Below, piece by piece: positions 35,746 to 45,600 of a DNA stretch of 64,000 bases. This stretch comes from Cellvibrio japonicus Ueda107 (GTDB lineage Bacteria > Pseudomonadota > Gammaproteobacteria > Pseudomonadales > Cellvibrionaceae), in assembly GCF_000019225.1 (NCBI RefSeq), contig NC_010995.1, forward strand, positions 2,488,501-2,552,500, written 5' to 3'. The notes below the pieces were generated by a model that was not told the DNA's origin, did not search any database, and was given only the letters and a program-made list of their open reading frames with translations. How positions within the stretch are numbered: the stretch's first letter is position 1; each line of letters starts with the position of its first letter. The position numbers and the translations under genes are program-made.

Positions 35746-36585
35746 ATGTCGCGCTACGCTGATCTCCCCTCCCATCTATTATGTCCGCGCATCCTGGTAT
35801 TTGATTCCGGTGTTGGCGGGCTCAGTGTTGCGCAAGAAATCCAGGCATCACTGCCCGGGGTCGCACTGATTTATGCCTCTGACAATGCAGCGTTTCCCTA
35901 TGGCACCAAGGAGGAGGGCGAGCTGATTGCTCGCGTTGAGCGTGTGATGGCGGCACTGTTAGCGAGTTATCCGGTCGATCTTGTGGTTGTTGCCTGCAAC
36001 ACCGCAAGCACGCTGACCCTACCCCATCTGCGCCAGCGATTTAACCTGCCGTTTGTGGGGGTTGTCCCGGCCATCAAGCCTGCTGCCGAAAGCTCACAAA
36101 GTGGAGTCATTGGCCTGTTGGCAACACCAGCTACCGTAGCGCGTCCCTATACCCACGACCTGATCACAACACACGCCAGTGATTGCACCGTTATTTCCTT
36201 GGGATCCAGTGAGTTGGTATTACTGGCAGAACAGAAACTGCGGGGCGAAACCATCACCGATAAGGCGATAGCGCCTATCACCCAGGCATTGTTGGATGCC
36301 GATGGCAGCCGGCAAATGGATCGCCTGGTATTGGCTTGCACCCATTTCCCCCTGTTACGCGAGGAGCTGGGTCGCAACCTGCCCCAGCGTATTCAGTTGA
36401 TAGACTCCGGGGCTGCTATTGCCCGACGGGTCAAACATCTATTGGAAGCGCAACAGCGCCTTGCCCGTTTGCCGGATACCCCGGAACATATTGCTGTATT
36501 CACCCAGGAAACCCAGGAGGTACATCGACTCCAGTCCGCACTGGCGGCCTACGCCATCCACAAAACGGCTTTTATTACCCCCTGA
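35746..36585 (+). CDS. murI: Glutamate racemase
   Basis: Interconverts L- and D-glutamate for peptidoglycan synthesis in the cytoplasm. 279 residues with the two catalytic cysteines in their motifs: C84 in VVACNTAS and C198 in LACTHFPLL. The N-terminal FDSGVGGLSV and SDNAAFPYGTK segments are also present. The length is normal. It is a single gene, divergent from rmuC and convergent to the LPMO gene. Confidence 0.96.
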   Translation: MSRYADLPSHLLCPRILVFDSGVGGLSVAQEIQASLPGVALIYASDNAAFPYGTKEEGELIARVERVMAALLASYPVDLVVVACNTASTLTLPHLRQRFNLPFVGVVPAIKPAAESSQSGVIGLLATPATVARPYTHDLITTHASDCTVISLGSSELVLLAEQKLRGETITDKAIAPITQALLDADGSRQMDRLVLACTHFPLLREELGRNLPQRIQLIDSGAAIARRVKHLLEAQQRLARLPDTPEHIAVFTQETQEVHRLQSALAAYAIHKTAFITP

Positions 36586-36593
36586 AACCTTCC

Positions 36594-36621
36594 AAAAAAA
36601 CGGGCCGCTAGCAGCGGCCCG
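36594..36621 (-). terminator. Terminator of the LPMO gene
   Basis: Stem CGGGCCGCT/AGCGGCCCG around a three-base loop, followed on the minus strand by seven T. In the plus direction (after murI) there is no T run, so it mainly serves the LPMO gene. Confidence 0.88.
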
Positions 36622-36665
36622 TATCGATTAAATCCTTTTGATCCAACGCTCTTTAAGCAACCCAC

Positions 36666-37859
36666 TTACTGGCAGGAGCGCACCAATTCCCAGGCATTAG
36701 CCCACGCCCAGCCGGTACCAGGAGCGTATGGACCGCCGACAGTACACCAGCCACCTACCAGGCAGCGGTATTCACTGCCGTTATTTTGCACCAGGGCATT
36801 ATTGGCATAGGAAGAACCATCGACATAGACAGGCGATATGCAGTTACCGCTCACAACCGAAGAGGCAACACTGCTGGTAACTGAACTGGCAACACTGGAA
36901 GCGACGCTACTGCTAGCAACAGAGGAAGAGCCGCCGCTGGTTACACAGTTACCCAGATCCAACCAGGGACCATATTGGCCGGAGTTGGTTGAAGGATTCT
37001 GGTTTTGAGTCCAGTAATTCGCCTGGTAGCGCTTGCTATTGTGCTTAACCTGTTGTGGATTGGTGTAAACCGTTGATGCATCCCAGCTTGGCAAGGTAGC
37101 ACAGGTATCGTTAGACAAGGAGCTGGCTACAGAGGAAGCCACAGATGATGAAGTGACAGAGGAAACCACAGAGCTGGCTACCGATGAGCTGCTGCCAGTG
37201 CCAGTGCCATTACCAAAGTCCACATCGATACATTGGTAAAAACCTTCTGCCGCATCCCTATCCCAATCGCGTTGCCAGATACTGTAAATAATATGGCGGC
37301 CGGTGCGATAAGGCAGGATCACATTGTGAGTAGATACCCATTCCTGGTCTGCCGGGCCTGAGTCGTGAATCAATTGCAGGTCACTCCAGCGCAGTGGTTG
37401 GCTGTGGTCATAGCCCTGGGGAGTGATGTAGTAACGGAAATATTTGGTTTTGTGTGCCGCTGTATTGGTCCACACAAACTCACGCGCCCCGGGGGTCACG
37501 CTAGTTGCCGGCCAATCGTTGCGGGCCAGGTCCATACCAAACAGGTTAGCGCGATTAGCACTACACAAACGTCCATCAGGAATGTAGTAATCATGGTTAT
37601 CGCGCACACCACCGACAGCAACTTCCTGCGGAGTGTAAAGACCGCCATTGCCCGCCGCTTTAGCAGCGATACACGCTGGATGGGTGGGGTTTTCAATACC
37701 ATTTTCCTTACACTGAATCACCCGGCTTTTGGGTGATGACACATATCCGTGTGCACTGGCTTCGTGGATCGCCAGGGTTGAAGCCATGGCCAGAATCATC
37801 ATCGACGCCGGCTTGACCAATTGACTCACGCCTGCCAGCAAATGCCGTGTGTTGAACAT
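36666..37859 (-). CDS. lpmo10A: Secreted chitin-type LPMO: AA10 + CBM5 + CBM73
   Basis: Copper-dependent lytic polysaccharide monooxygenase that cleaves crystalline chitin oxidatively outside the cell. Numbered from MFNTRHLL (397 aa): signal peptide 1-36 ending EASA, so the mature protein begins with copper-binding His37 (HGYVSSPKSR). The second copper His is in WTNTAAHKTKYF. AA10 runs to about 215, then a serine-rich SVASS linker, CBM5 (about 255-305, with YQANYWTQNQNP), a second serine linker and a CBM73-like module to the end (CLVGGWCTVGGPYAPG). The architecture agrees, from memory, with characterised CjLPMO10A. A GTG at 37865, better spaced from AGGAG, is an alternative start. Confidence 0.94.
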   Translation of the reverse strand: MFNTRHLLAGVSQLVKPASMMILAMASTLAIHEASAHGYVSSPKSRVIQCKENGIENPTHPACIAAKAAGNGGLYTPQEVAVGGVRDNHDYYIPDGRLCSANRANLFGMDLARNDWPATSVTPGAREFVWTNTAAHKTKYFRYYITPQGYDHSQPLRWSDLQLIHDSGPADQEWVSTHNVILPYRTGRHIIYSIWQRDWDRDAAEGFYQCIDVDFGNGTGTGSSSSVASSVVSSVTSSSVASSVASSLSNDTCATLPSWDASTVYTNPQQVKHNSKRYQANYWTQNQNPSTNSGQYGPWLDLGNCVTSGGSSSVASSSVASSVASSVTSSVASSVVSGNCISPVYVDGSSYANNALVQNNGSEYRCLVGGWCTVGGPYAPGTGWAWANAWELVRSCQ

Positions 37860-37865
37860 TTTCAC

Positions 37866-38204
37866 TTTTGATCTCCTGTTACTATTTTTGGTGGAGCAAG
37901 GATTTTTATTAGACAGCCACTGCAATTAAAGACTGTGGCTCCCCGAGATTTGGTTTTATCGAAAACTGCAGCGCCACCCGAATGACAACGTTGCCTTTCC
38001 AAACCCGGGATTGAGTCTAACCCGATGATTTTTGCGCTGGCGAGTTCGACTTTCGGTTTGTCGGTGCGAGTTCAGGGAATAAGGTTCGACTTTAGGGCGG
38101 CGGTGCAACAAATGAGAATTACGTCATATTTTTGATGAATATGACGACAAAACAATACCGGAGAAGCGTAGAAAAACGGCAAGCCAGTAAAGAACATGGG
38201 CAAT
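37866..38204. promoter_or_regulatory. LPMO upstream region with direct and inverted repeats
   Basis: No gene seen. Contains AGGAG for the LPMO start, a direct repeat GTTCGACTTT at 38044-38053 and 38084-38093 (40 bases apart), and a perfect inverted repeat CGTCATATT-N7-AATATGACG at 38122-38146. These are candidate regulator sites for the LPMO gene; no known consensus was matched. Confidence 0.45.
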
Positions 38205-38241
38205 AAAAAAGGCCGATAGCATGAAAGACTATCGGCCTTTT
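38205..38241 (-). terminator. Terminator of the MFS permease gene
   Basis: Long stem AAAGGCCGATAG/CTATCGGCCTTT around a nine-base loop with a following run of T on the minus strand, 27 bases after the permease stop. Confidence 0.92.
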
Positions 38242-38268
38242 ACGTTTACGTAACCCGGAGAAACGGGA

Positions 38269-39636
38269 TTACAAATCAGTGATTGGCTTGTACTTGGGCA
38301 CCAGCAATTTCATGACGAACCAGGCAATCAAATAAGCCACCGCACAGAAACCAAACAGGATGGCATATCCGGTTTCAATTCGCCCCACGGAATCAAAATA
38401 GTCAAACAACCAACCTGCTACCTTGGACACCACGACCCCCCCTATACCGCCAGCAAGGCCACCGATACCAACAACAGAGGCAACGCTCTTCTTGGGGAAC
38501 ATATCCGATACGGTGGTGAAAATGTTAGCAGACCATGCCTGGTGAGCCGAGGCACCAATGCCAATCAGAATAATCGGTACCCAGAAGCTGATATGTCCCA
38601 GAGGCTGGGCCAGCAGCACAACCAGAGGGAAGATAGCAATCAACAGCATAGCCCGCATACGGCCATCGTAGGCGTTATAACCGCGATTGATAAAGTACAT
38701 GGGGAAGGCGCCGCCACCGATACTGCCTATCATGGTCAAACTGTAGAGTACAGTCAGAGGCAACATCAGGTCAGTACCCTTGATGCCGTATTGTTTGGCC
38801 AGGAAGATGGGTAACCAGAACAGGAAGAACCACCACACCCCGTCGGTCATAAATTTACCGAAAGTAAATGCCCAGGTTTGGCGGTAAGTCAGCAACTTGA
38901 ACCAGGATACTTTTTGCTCGCCGGCATCGTCCAGTTGCAACTGTTCTTTTTCGCTATCACTCTCGATATAGGCTCTTTCACTTTCACTCAAACGCTTCTG
39001 TTCGGTGGGTTTTTCGTAGAAGATGTGCCAGAAAATCATCCACACAAAACCTATGGCACCAATAATAATAAAGGCAGTTTGCCAACCCCAGTGGGCTGCA
39101 ATCCAGGGCACCGTCAAAGGCGCCAGGATCGCCCCTACGTTAGCACCTGAGTTAAAAATACCGGTGGCGAACGAGCGTTCTTTTTTGGGGAAATATTCAG
39201 CAGTTGCCTTAATGGCAGCGGGGAAGTTACCCGCTTCACCAATCGCCAGTACAGCACGCGACAACATAAAACCGACGATAGAAACCGGGACAGCAGCAAT
39301 ACCTGCCAACGCCAGCACGTTGTTGGTCAAGTCGCCCAGCGGCACGGCATAAGCATGCATAATCGCACCGATTGACCAGACAAAAATAGCGAGTTGGTAA
39401 CCCCATTTGGTGCCTAATTTATCGACAATGCGACCGGCAAAAATCATGGAAATGGCATAAACAAACTGGAAAACCGCCGTGATATTGGCGTAATCAGAGT
39501 TAGTCCACCCAAATTCTTTGGACAATTCCGGAGACAAGAGGCTGAGAACTTGCCGATCCAGGTAGTTTACCGTGGTGGCGAAGAACAAGAGGGCACAGAT
39601 GGTCCATCTGTAATTACCAATATTTTGCTGGTTCAT
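38269..39636 (-). CDS. MFS permease of the anion:cation symporter (ExuT-like) family
   Basis: 455 residues with twelve predicted membrane helices and an N-terminus typical of hexuronate/phthalate-type symporters: NYLDRQVLSLLSPELSKEFGWTN broken at residues 24-46. GRIVDKLGTKWG forms the loop 2-3 motif, and SRAVLAIGEAGNFPAAIKAT and FNSGANVGAILAP are signatures of ExuT, GudP and similar transporters. The substrate is probably a sugar acid, but it cannot be fixed from sequence. It is monocistronic. The neighbouring LPMO makes oxidised sugars, so uptake of aldonic acids is a tempting idea with no direct support. Confidence 0.87.
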   Translation of the reverse strand: MNQQNIGNYRWTICALLFFATTVNYLDRQVLSLLSPELSKEFGWTNSDYANITAVFQFVYAISMIFAGRIVDKLGTKWGYQLAIFVWSIGAIMHAYAVPLGDLTNNVLALAGIAAVPVSIVGFMLSRAVLAIGEAGNFPAAIKATAEYFPKKERSFATGIFNSGANVGAILAPLTVPWIAAHWGWQTAFIIIGAIGFVWMIFWHIFYEKPTEQKRLSESERAYIESDSEKEQLQLDDAGEQKVSWFKLLTYRQTWAFTFGKFMTDGVWWFFLFWLPIFLAKQYGIKGTDLMLPLTVLYSLTMIGSIGGGAFPMYFINRGYNAYDGRMRAMLLIAIFPLVVLLAQPLGHISFWVPIILIGIGASAHQAWSANIFTTVSDMFPKKSVASVVGIGGLAGGIGGVVVSKVAGWLFDYFDSVGRIETGYAILFGFCAVAYLIAWFVMKLLVPKYKPITDL

Positions 39637-39681
39637 AGGCTCACTTCTTTATAGTTTTCGATACAACATTTTTAGTAACCA

Positions 39682-39705
39682 TAGCGTAGTCGATAAACAA
39701 CGCTA
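39682..39705. promoter_or_regulatory. Inverted repeat upstream of the MFS gene
   Basis: TAGCGT-N12-ACGCTA, 46 bases before the permease start. A possible operator; no known regulator consensus recognised. Confidence 0.35.
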
Positions 39706-39898
39706 GCTCATGTGTATTGACCTATTTTGCCAGGCACGTTCCGCTGATGCCGTAACATCAGAAGCAACTTCATGCAGGAACCTGAAGTTATCAAACCTAT
39801 CAGGCTTTATTGTTTTGATTTATAGCGGCGGGAAGTTACCATGTTTCCCCCAGACAGACAACCGCAGGCTGCCCCGCTCACCAGTGGACGGACGCTCT

Positions 39899-42628
39899 AT
39901 GACTGATACCTACTTTCCCCTGAAACCCTTACAGCCAGCGCTACTGGCACGGCAACTGATCCTCACCGCCAACAACCGTCTGCGCAACCATGTTTTACGC
40001 GCCTTTACACAGGATAAGCCTGAGTCTCCCCAATCGCGCCCCCGGGTAATGACACTCCAGCAATGGTTTGAACAACAATGGGATCGTTTGCAGTGGGCCG
40101 CCCAGCCCGAAACAGCCGTCGCTATCGCCAGTAACCTGCAACGCCAGGCAATATGGCAATCGATTATCCAAACCTCCTCCCTCGCCAACGACCTGTTACA
40201 ACCGGGACCACTGGCGCAGTCTGCCGATGCAGCACTGCGCAGCCTGGAGTTATGGCAACTAACTGGGGAAGATGTACGCAAGGCTGAGCCCTGGATCAAC
40301 AGCCAATCCAACAGCCAGAATTTTTTGGTATGGATGGGAGAGTTCCATGCACGCCTGGCAAGCCTGAATCTGGTTACCCAAGAGCAAGCCATGGCACGCC
40401 TGCTTAAAGCTTATCAACAGGGAGTGCTATCACCGGAACCGGCTATCTGGCTGCTGGGCTTTGATGATATTCCGCCCCTGCAACAACAACTGATTGCCAC
40501 GGCCAGTCACACCTATCAGCTAATCCCCGGTGCCCGAGTGGACAAGGCCCGGCTAGCGCGCACCCAGTGCATAACCAGCGAGCAGGAAATGCTCGCCGCC
40601 GCACGCTGGAGCCAAGCCATATTGGCTGAAAATGCGCAGGCGATGATTGGCATCATTGTGCCCAACCTGGGCCAGTGTCGCGCCCAGTTGGAGCGGGCCT
40701 TTACCAGCGTGTTTGAACCCTTGAGTGTTCTCCCTGAGCACATGCGCTTTACCCTGCCCTTTAACTTTTCTGCCGGTATCCCGCTGGGCAGCACACCATT
40801 GGTTGCCGCCAGCCTGGAGCTATTGGGTCTCTACCAGAACCATTGGCCCATGGAAGATATATGCCAATTGCTGTTATCTCCCTTTTGGGGGCACGCCGAT
40901 GCTGAACTGGTTCTGCGCAGCCAGTTGGTTAACCAGTTGCGCGAACTGGGCCGCTTCCATATCAGTGGCAGTGACCTGCGTTATTGGGCGCAAAAACTTG
41001 CTACCCCAAAGGCGGGTGGAAATACGGCGGAAACTGCCAACCGACTTGCAGAAGAGACCTTTTTGAATTACCTGCTCCACCTCGAAGCCCAGCGCCGGGA
41101 CAGTTTTGGCAAACACCCGGCCAGCTACTGGAGTGAGCTATTCAACCGCCTGCTACAACACCTGGACTGGCCGGGGGAGCGGCGTCTCGACAGCCAGGAG
41201 CACCAGCAACTGGCGCAGTGGAATCAACTTTTGGAAGACTTTGCCCAATTGGATGCCTGCGGCTTGCAACTCAGCTATGGCGAGGCACTACAGCATCTGC
41301 GGCAGATAGCGGCAAAAACACCATTCCAGGCACAGACACCACTTTCACCGATTCAAATCCTCGGCGCCCTTGAGGGCTCCGGGTTGGTATTCAGCCACTG
41401 CTGGGTCATGGGCCTCCATCACCGCCAATGGCCGGCCGCGGCATCACCCAATCCGCTGCTTCCCATCAACCTGCAACGCCAGCAGCAGATGCCCCATGCC
41501 AGTGCCGAGCGTGAATTGGTATTTGCCCGCTCGCTCACGCAACACTACCGCCAGTGCGCAGGCCAGGTGGTATTCAGTTGCGCCAGCAGCCTGGACGATC
41601 AGGAATTAAGCCCCAGTGCGCTGATCCGCGATATTCCGCTCACCCCGCTTGAGCAGCTTGTGCCGGACGCCAATAGTTTATTGGCAGATTATTGGCAACA
41701 ACTCCTGCAATCCCGCCAACTGGAAGCCATAGAAGATAATACCGGTCCCGCCGTGGGCAAGGATGAGAATATCCGTGGCGGTGCCAGTATCTTTAAAGAG
41801 CAGGCCGCCTGCCCCTTCAACGCTTTCGCACGTTTGCGCTTGGGAGCCCGTATACCCGAGGCTCCTGTTACCGGCTTTTCTGCTATAGAGCGCGGCAATA
41901 TGCTACACAACGCCCTGGCCGACCTATGGCGCTGGCTCCGGGACCAAGCCAGCCTGCTGGCACTCGATGAGGAATCGCTGCAAAAACAACTGCACACCTT
42001 CGTTAACACAGCAGTCATGGACACTGCACGCTTGCGCGGTTCCTCTGTCAGTGCGTTTTATACGCAGCTGGAACAGGAGCGCTTGCAAGCCCTGCTGCGG
42101 GAATGGCTGCAACGGGAAAGGGAGCGACCCGCTTTTACCGTGGTAGCGATTGAACACCCCATAGAGGTGACCTATGCCGGCATTCCCTTGCGCCTGCGTA
42201 TAGACCGTATTGATCAATTAATAGAGACAAACGAGTTGTTATTGATTGATTACAAAACCGGCCATCCAAGCATCAATAGCTGGTTCGGCGAACGCCCTGA
42301 TGAACCCCAATTGCCACTCTACGCCCTGGTGTGTCCACCACAGCCTGGAGCCATCGCCTTTGCTCAAATCAATGCCCATGGCTGCGAATGGAAAGGCACA
42401 GGGCAACTCGACATTAACCATCCGGGCATAAAACCAGCTGGGGATTGGGCACAACAATTGAGCGATTGGCAACAGCACCTGTCCCGGCTTGCTGAAAGCT
42501 TCCTGGCCGGTACAGCCACCGTAGATTTTAAAGACAACAAAGCCCAAACCTACGCCGAAGCGCTATTGCCGCTCAATCGTTTACCGGAAACCGAGGCTCT
42601 GGCCCGCTATCTGGATAGCCAGCCATGA
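39899..42628 (+). CDS. AddB-like PD-(D/E)XK nuclease DNA repair protein
   Basis: 909 residues from MTDTYFPLKPL. The N-terminal region (LTANNRLRNHVL) is an inactivated helicase-like fold as in AddB. The C-terminal nuclease domain has LRIDRIDQLIETNELLLIDYKTG, split by the active-site D and the D-x-K of IDYKTG, and a QLPLYALV motif. A CPFNAFARLRLG segment (about 620) marks the nuclease entry. It fits the 'probable DNA repair protein' family that pairs with UvrD/AddA-like helicases. I chose 39899 because the earlier frame has no family character. The stop overlaps the helicase start (ATGA). Confidence 0.85.
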   Translation: MTDTYFPLKPLQPALLARQLILTANNRLRNHVLRAFTQDKPESPQSRPRVMTLQQWFEQQWDRLQWAAQPETAVAIASNLQRQAIWQSIIQTSSLANDLLQPGPLAQSADAALRSLELWQLTGEDVRKAEPWINSQSNSQNFLVWMGEFHARLASLNLVTQEQAMARLLKAYQQGVLSPEPAIWLLGFDDIPPLQQQLIATASHTYQLIPGARVDKARLARTQCITSEQEMLAAARWSQAILAENAQAMIGIIVPNLGQCRAQLERAFTSVFEPLSVLPEHMRFTLPFNFSAGIPLGSTPLVAASLELLGLYQNHWPMEDICQLLLSPFWGHADAELVLRSQLVNQLRELGRFHISGSDLRYWAQKLATPKAGGNTAETANRLAEETFLNYLLHLEAQRRDSFGKHPASYWSELFNRLLQHLDWPGERRLDSQEHQQLAQWNQLLEDFAQLDACGLQLSYGEALQHLRQIAAKTPFQAQTPLSPIQILGALEGSGLVFSHCWVMGLHHRQWPAAASPNPLLPINLQRQQQMPHASAERELVFARSLTQHYRQCAGQVVFSCASSLDDQELSPSALIRDIPLTPLEQLVPDANSLLADYWQQLLQSRQLEAIEDNTGPAVGKDENIRGGASIFKEQAACPFNAFARLRLGARIPEAPVTGFSAIERGNMLHNALADLWRWLRDQASLLALDEESLQKQLHTFVNTAVMDTARLRGSSVSAFYTQLEQERLQALLREWLQRERERPAFTVVAIEHPIEVTYAGIPLRLRIDRIDQLIETNELLLIDYKTGHPSINSWFGERPDEPQLPLYALVCPPQPGAIAFAQINAHGCEWKGTGQLDINHPGIKPAGDWAQQLSDWQQHLSRLAESFLAGTATVDFKDNKAQTYAEALLPLNRLPETEALARYLDSQP

Positions 42629-45600
42629 CAGACACCATAACCAGTATGCCCACAGTCACTACACCGCCAGACCAGGATATTCGCCTCGCGGCCATAGACC
42701 CGGAGCGTTCGTTTGCCGTCAGCGCACCGGCGGGCTCAGGCAAAACAGGCTTACTCACCCAGCGGGTATTACAACTACTGGCACACTGCGAACAGCCGGA
42801 AGAAATCCTCGCGATCACCTTTACCCGCAAGGCGGCCGGAGAGATGCAGGACCGCATCCTGCATGCACTGTGGCAAGCCCAGGATGAGCCGGAACCCAAT
42901 GATCCCCATGCGCGCCGCACCTGGCGCTTGGCACAGGCAGCCCTAAAACGCGATAGTGAATTTGGATGGCAACTCCTTCATAGCCCACAGCGCTTGCGTA
43001 TCACCACGATCGACAGCCTGTGCCGCGCGATCACCCAACAGCTCCCCCTGGCCAGTGGCCTGGGAGCCCAACCGGATACCCTGGAGCAGCCCGAACAAGC
43101 CTATCGCCTAGCGGTACGGGAGCTTTTCAAACAACTGGATAAAGAATCGCCACTGCGTGAACACCTGGCTCGCCTGCTGCGCCACCTGGATAACAACCTG
43201 CAAACCGTAGAAGACCTATTGGCCAATTTGCTGGCAAAACGCGAGCAATGGTTGCATCCCCTGCTCATGGCACGCCACCAACAGGCACGCCCGTATTTTG
43301 AACAGGTCTTGCAAGACCTGATCAGCGAGCATTTACGCTTGTTACGCCGCGCACTCAGTTACCACGCATCGGATCTCTGTGCCCTTGCCGACCGCGCGGC
43401 CACCAACCTGCAAGACGAAGGCGAGCGCAAAAACCGTATCCACGAATTATTGGGCATAACCCACCTGCCCCCCACAGAACCAGAAGCCCTGCCCCACTGG
43501 CTGGCCCTGGTGGATCTGCTCCTGACCAATGGCGGAACCTACCGGGCGCGCCTGACCAAGAGCGAAGGTTTTCCCACTGGCAAAGCCGGCGCAGAACTTA
43601 AAGAGCAATTTGCAGGATTCATTGCCGTATTACGCGAACAGAACCCCGACCTGGAAACCTTGCTGGCCGACACGCGCTTATTGCCACCCGTGGCCTATGC
43701 TCCGGAGCAATGGGCATTGCTGGAAAGCCTCACCCAGCTGCTGCCGCAACTGGCAGCAGAGCTAATGCTGGTCTTTAAACAACTGGCTGCCACAGACTAC
43801 AGCGCAATCAGCCAGGCGGCCTTACTTGCCCTGGGCGATGAGGACGAGCCGACAGACCTGGCCCTTAAACTGGATTACCGCATCCGCCATATCCTGGTCG
43901 ATGAATTCCAGGATACCGCCAGTCCGCAGTTGGAATTGTTGCGTAAGCTCACCCAGGGTTGGCAGACAGGTGATGGGCGCACCCTGTTTATCGTGGGTGA
44001 CGGTATGCAATCCTGCTACGGTTTCCGCAATGCCAATGTGGGATTATTCCTGGATGCGCGCCAACAGGGTATTGGCAATGTCGCCCTGGAAGCCGTGGAT
44101 CTGTGTGTGAACTTCCGCTCACAGGCAGGGGTTGTCGACTGGGTAAACCAGGTCTTCGCAAAGGCCTTCCCGGCACAGGATGATATAGCGCGCGGCGCTG
44201 TGCATTATTCCCCCTCAACAGCGTTCAAACCGCTCCTGGCCAATCCAGCGGTGCAATTGCATATTGCCGCGTACACCAGCGGGGATGATGAAGATGACCT
44301 GCAAACCGGTAACACTGCAGGCAGCATCCAGCAGGCGCGCCAGCGTGAAGCCGCACAGGTGGTTGCCCTGGTGCGACAAGCCAAAGCAGAAAACCCGCAG
44401 GGAAGCATTGCCATTCTGGTGCGCACCCGCACTCACCTGCGGGAGATACTGCCCGCACTCACCACGGCAGGGTTAAATTACCAGGCGACCGAAATTGATC
44501 GCCTGGCCACTCGCATGGCAATCCTCGACTTGCGCACCCTCACCCGCGCCCTGCTGGATCCCAGCGACAGGATTTCCTGGCTGGCACTGCTGCGAGCCCC
44601 CTGGTGCGGATTAACCCTGAACGATATGCATGCGCTCGCGAATACTCGTTTGCCAGAGTCTCATACCGATAACGCGAATGATTGGCCTTTGCTGTGGCCA
44701 CAAATCCTGCACCACCAACAGATCACCAGTATTTCCGCTGATGGCCACACACGCTTGGAAAAACTGCGCCAGGTACTCGCAAACGCGTGGGAAAACCGGT
44801 TGCGCAAGCCACTGAGGCAATGGATAGAAGGGGTCTGGTTGGCTTTGGGCGGCCCAGCGTGCCTGGTCGATGCCAATGAATGCGATAACGTCCAAAGCTA
44901 CCTCACCCTGTTGGACAAGCACGAAAATGCCGGTCGCATCCTCGACTGGCAGGCCTTCAACCAGGCACTGCAACAACTGTTCGCAGCCCCCAAAGCCGAT
45001 GCCGATCCCCTGTTGCAGGTAATGACTATCCACAAATCCAAAGGACTGGAGTTTGATACCGTGATCATCCCCGGCCTGGAACGGGCCAACCGCGGAGATG
45101 AAAAATCCCTGCTGCTGTGGCAGGAGCGCATTAACCGCCAGGGTGAACGTCAATTACTGCTCGGCTCCTTTGCACCGATCGGCAAAGACAAGGATCCACT
45201 CTACAGCTTTATGCGTAGCGAGGCCGACAAACAGCAGCAATTTGAAGCCACACGCCTGCTGTATGTGGGCTGTACCCGCGCGATTAAGCGGCTGTATCTG
45301 CTCGGCTGTGCCAAACAAACCGAAGATGGTTTGCAACTTAGCGGTAAACGCAGTTTACTCGCCTGTATCTGGCCACAAGTCCAGGACCAATGCCACCTGA
45401 TTGAACAGGAGCATCAGCAGCAAAACCTCCGCACGCATCCCCTGCCCCTGTTGCGACTCCCCAGCCAGTGGCAAGCCCCACCGATGGATTACACCAGCCC
45501 CTTGGCCAGCTATCGAGGGCGCGACTTCCGCAGCGATCCCATCGCTAACCCGCGCAACCTGCCAGAGCTGGAGAATCGCCGCAACCGACTTGCCCGCCAT

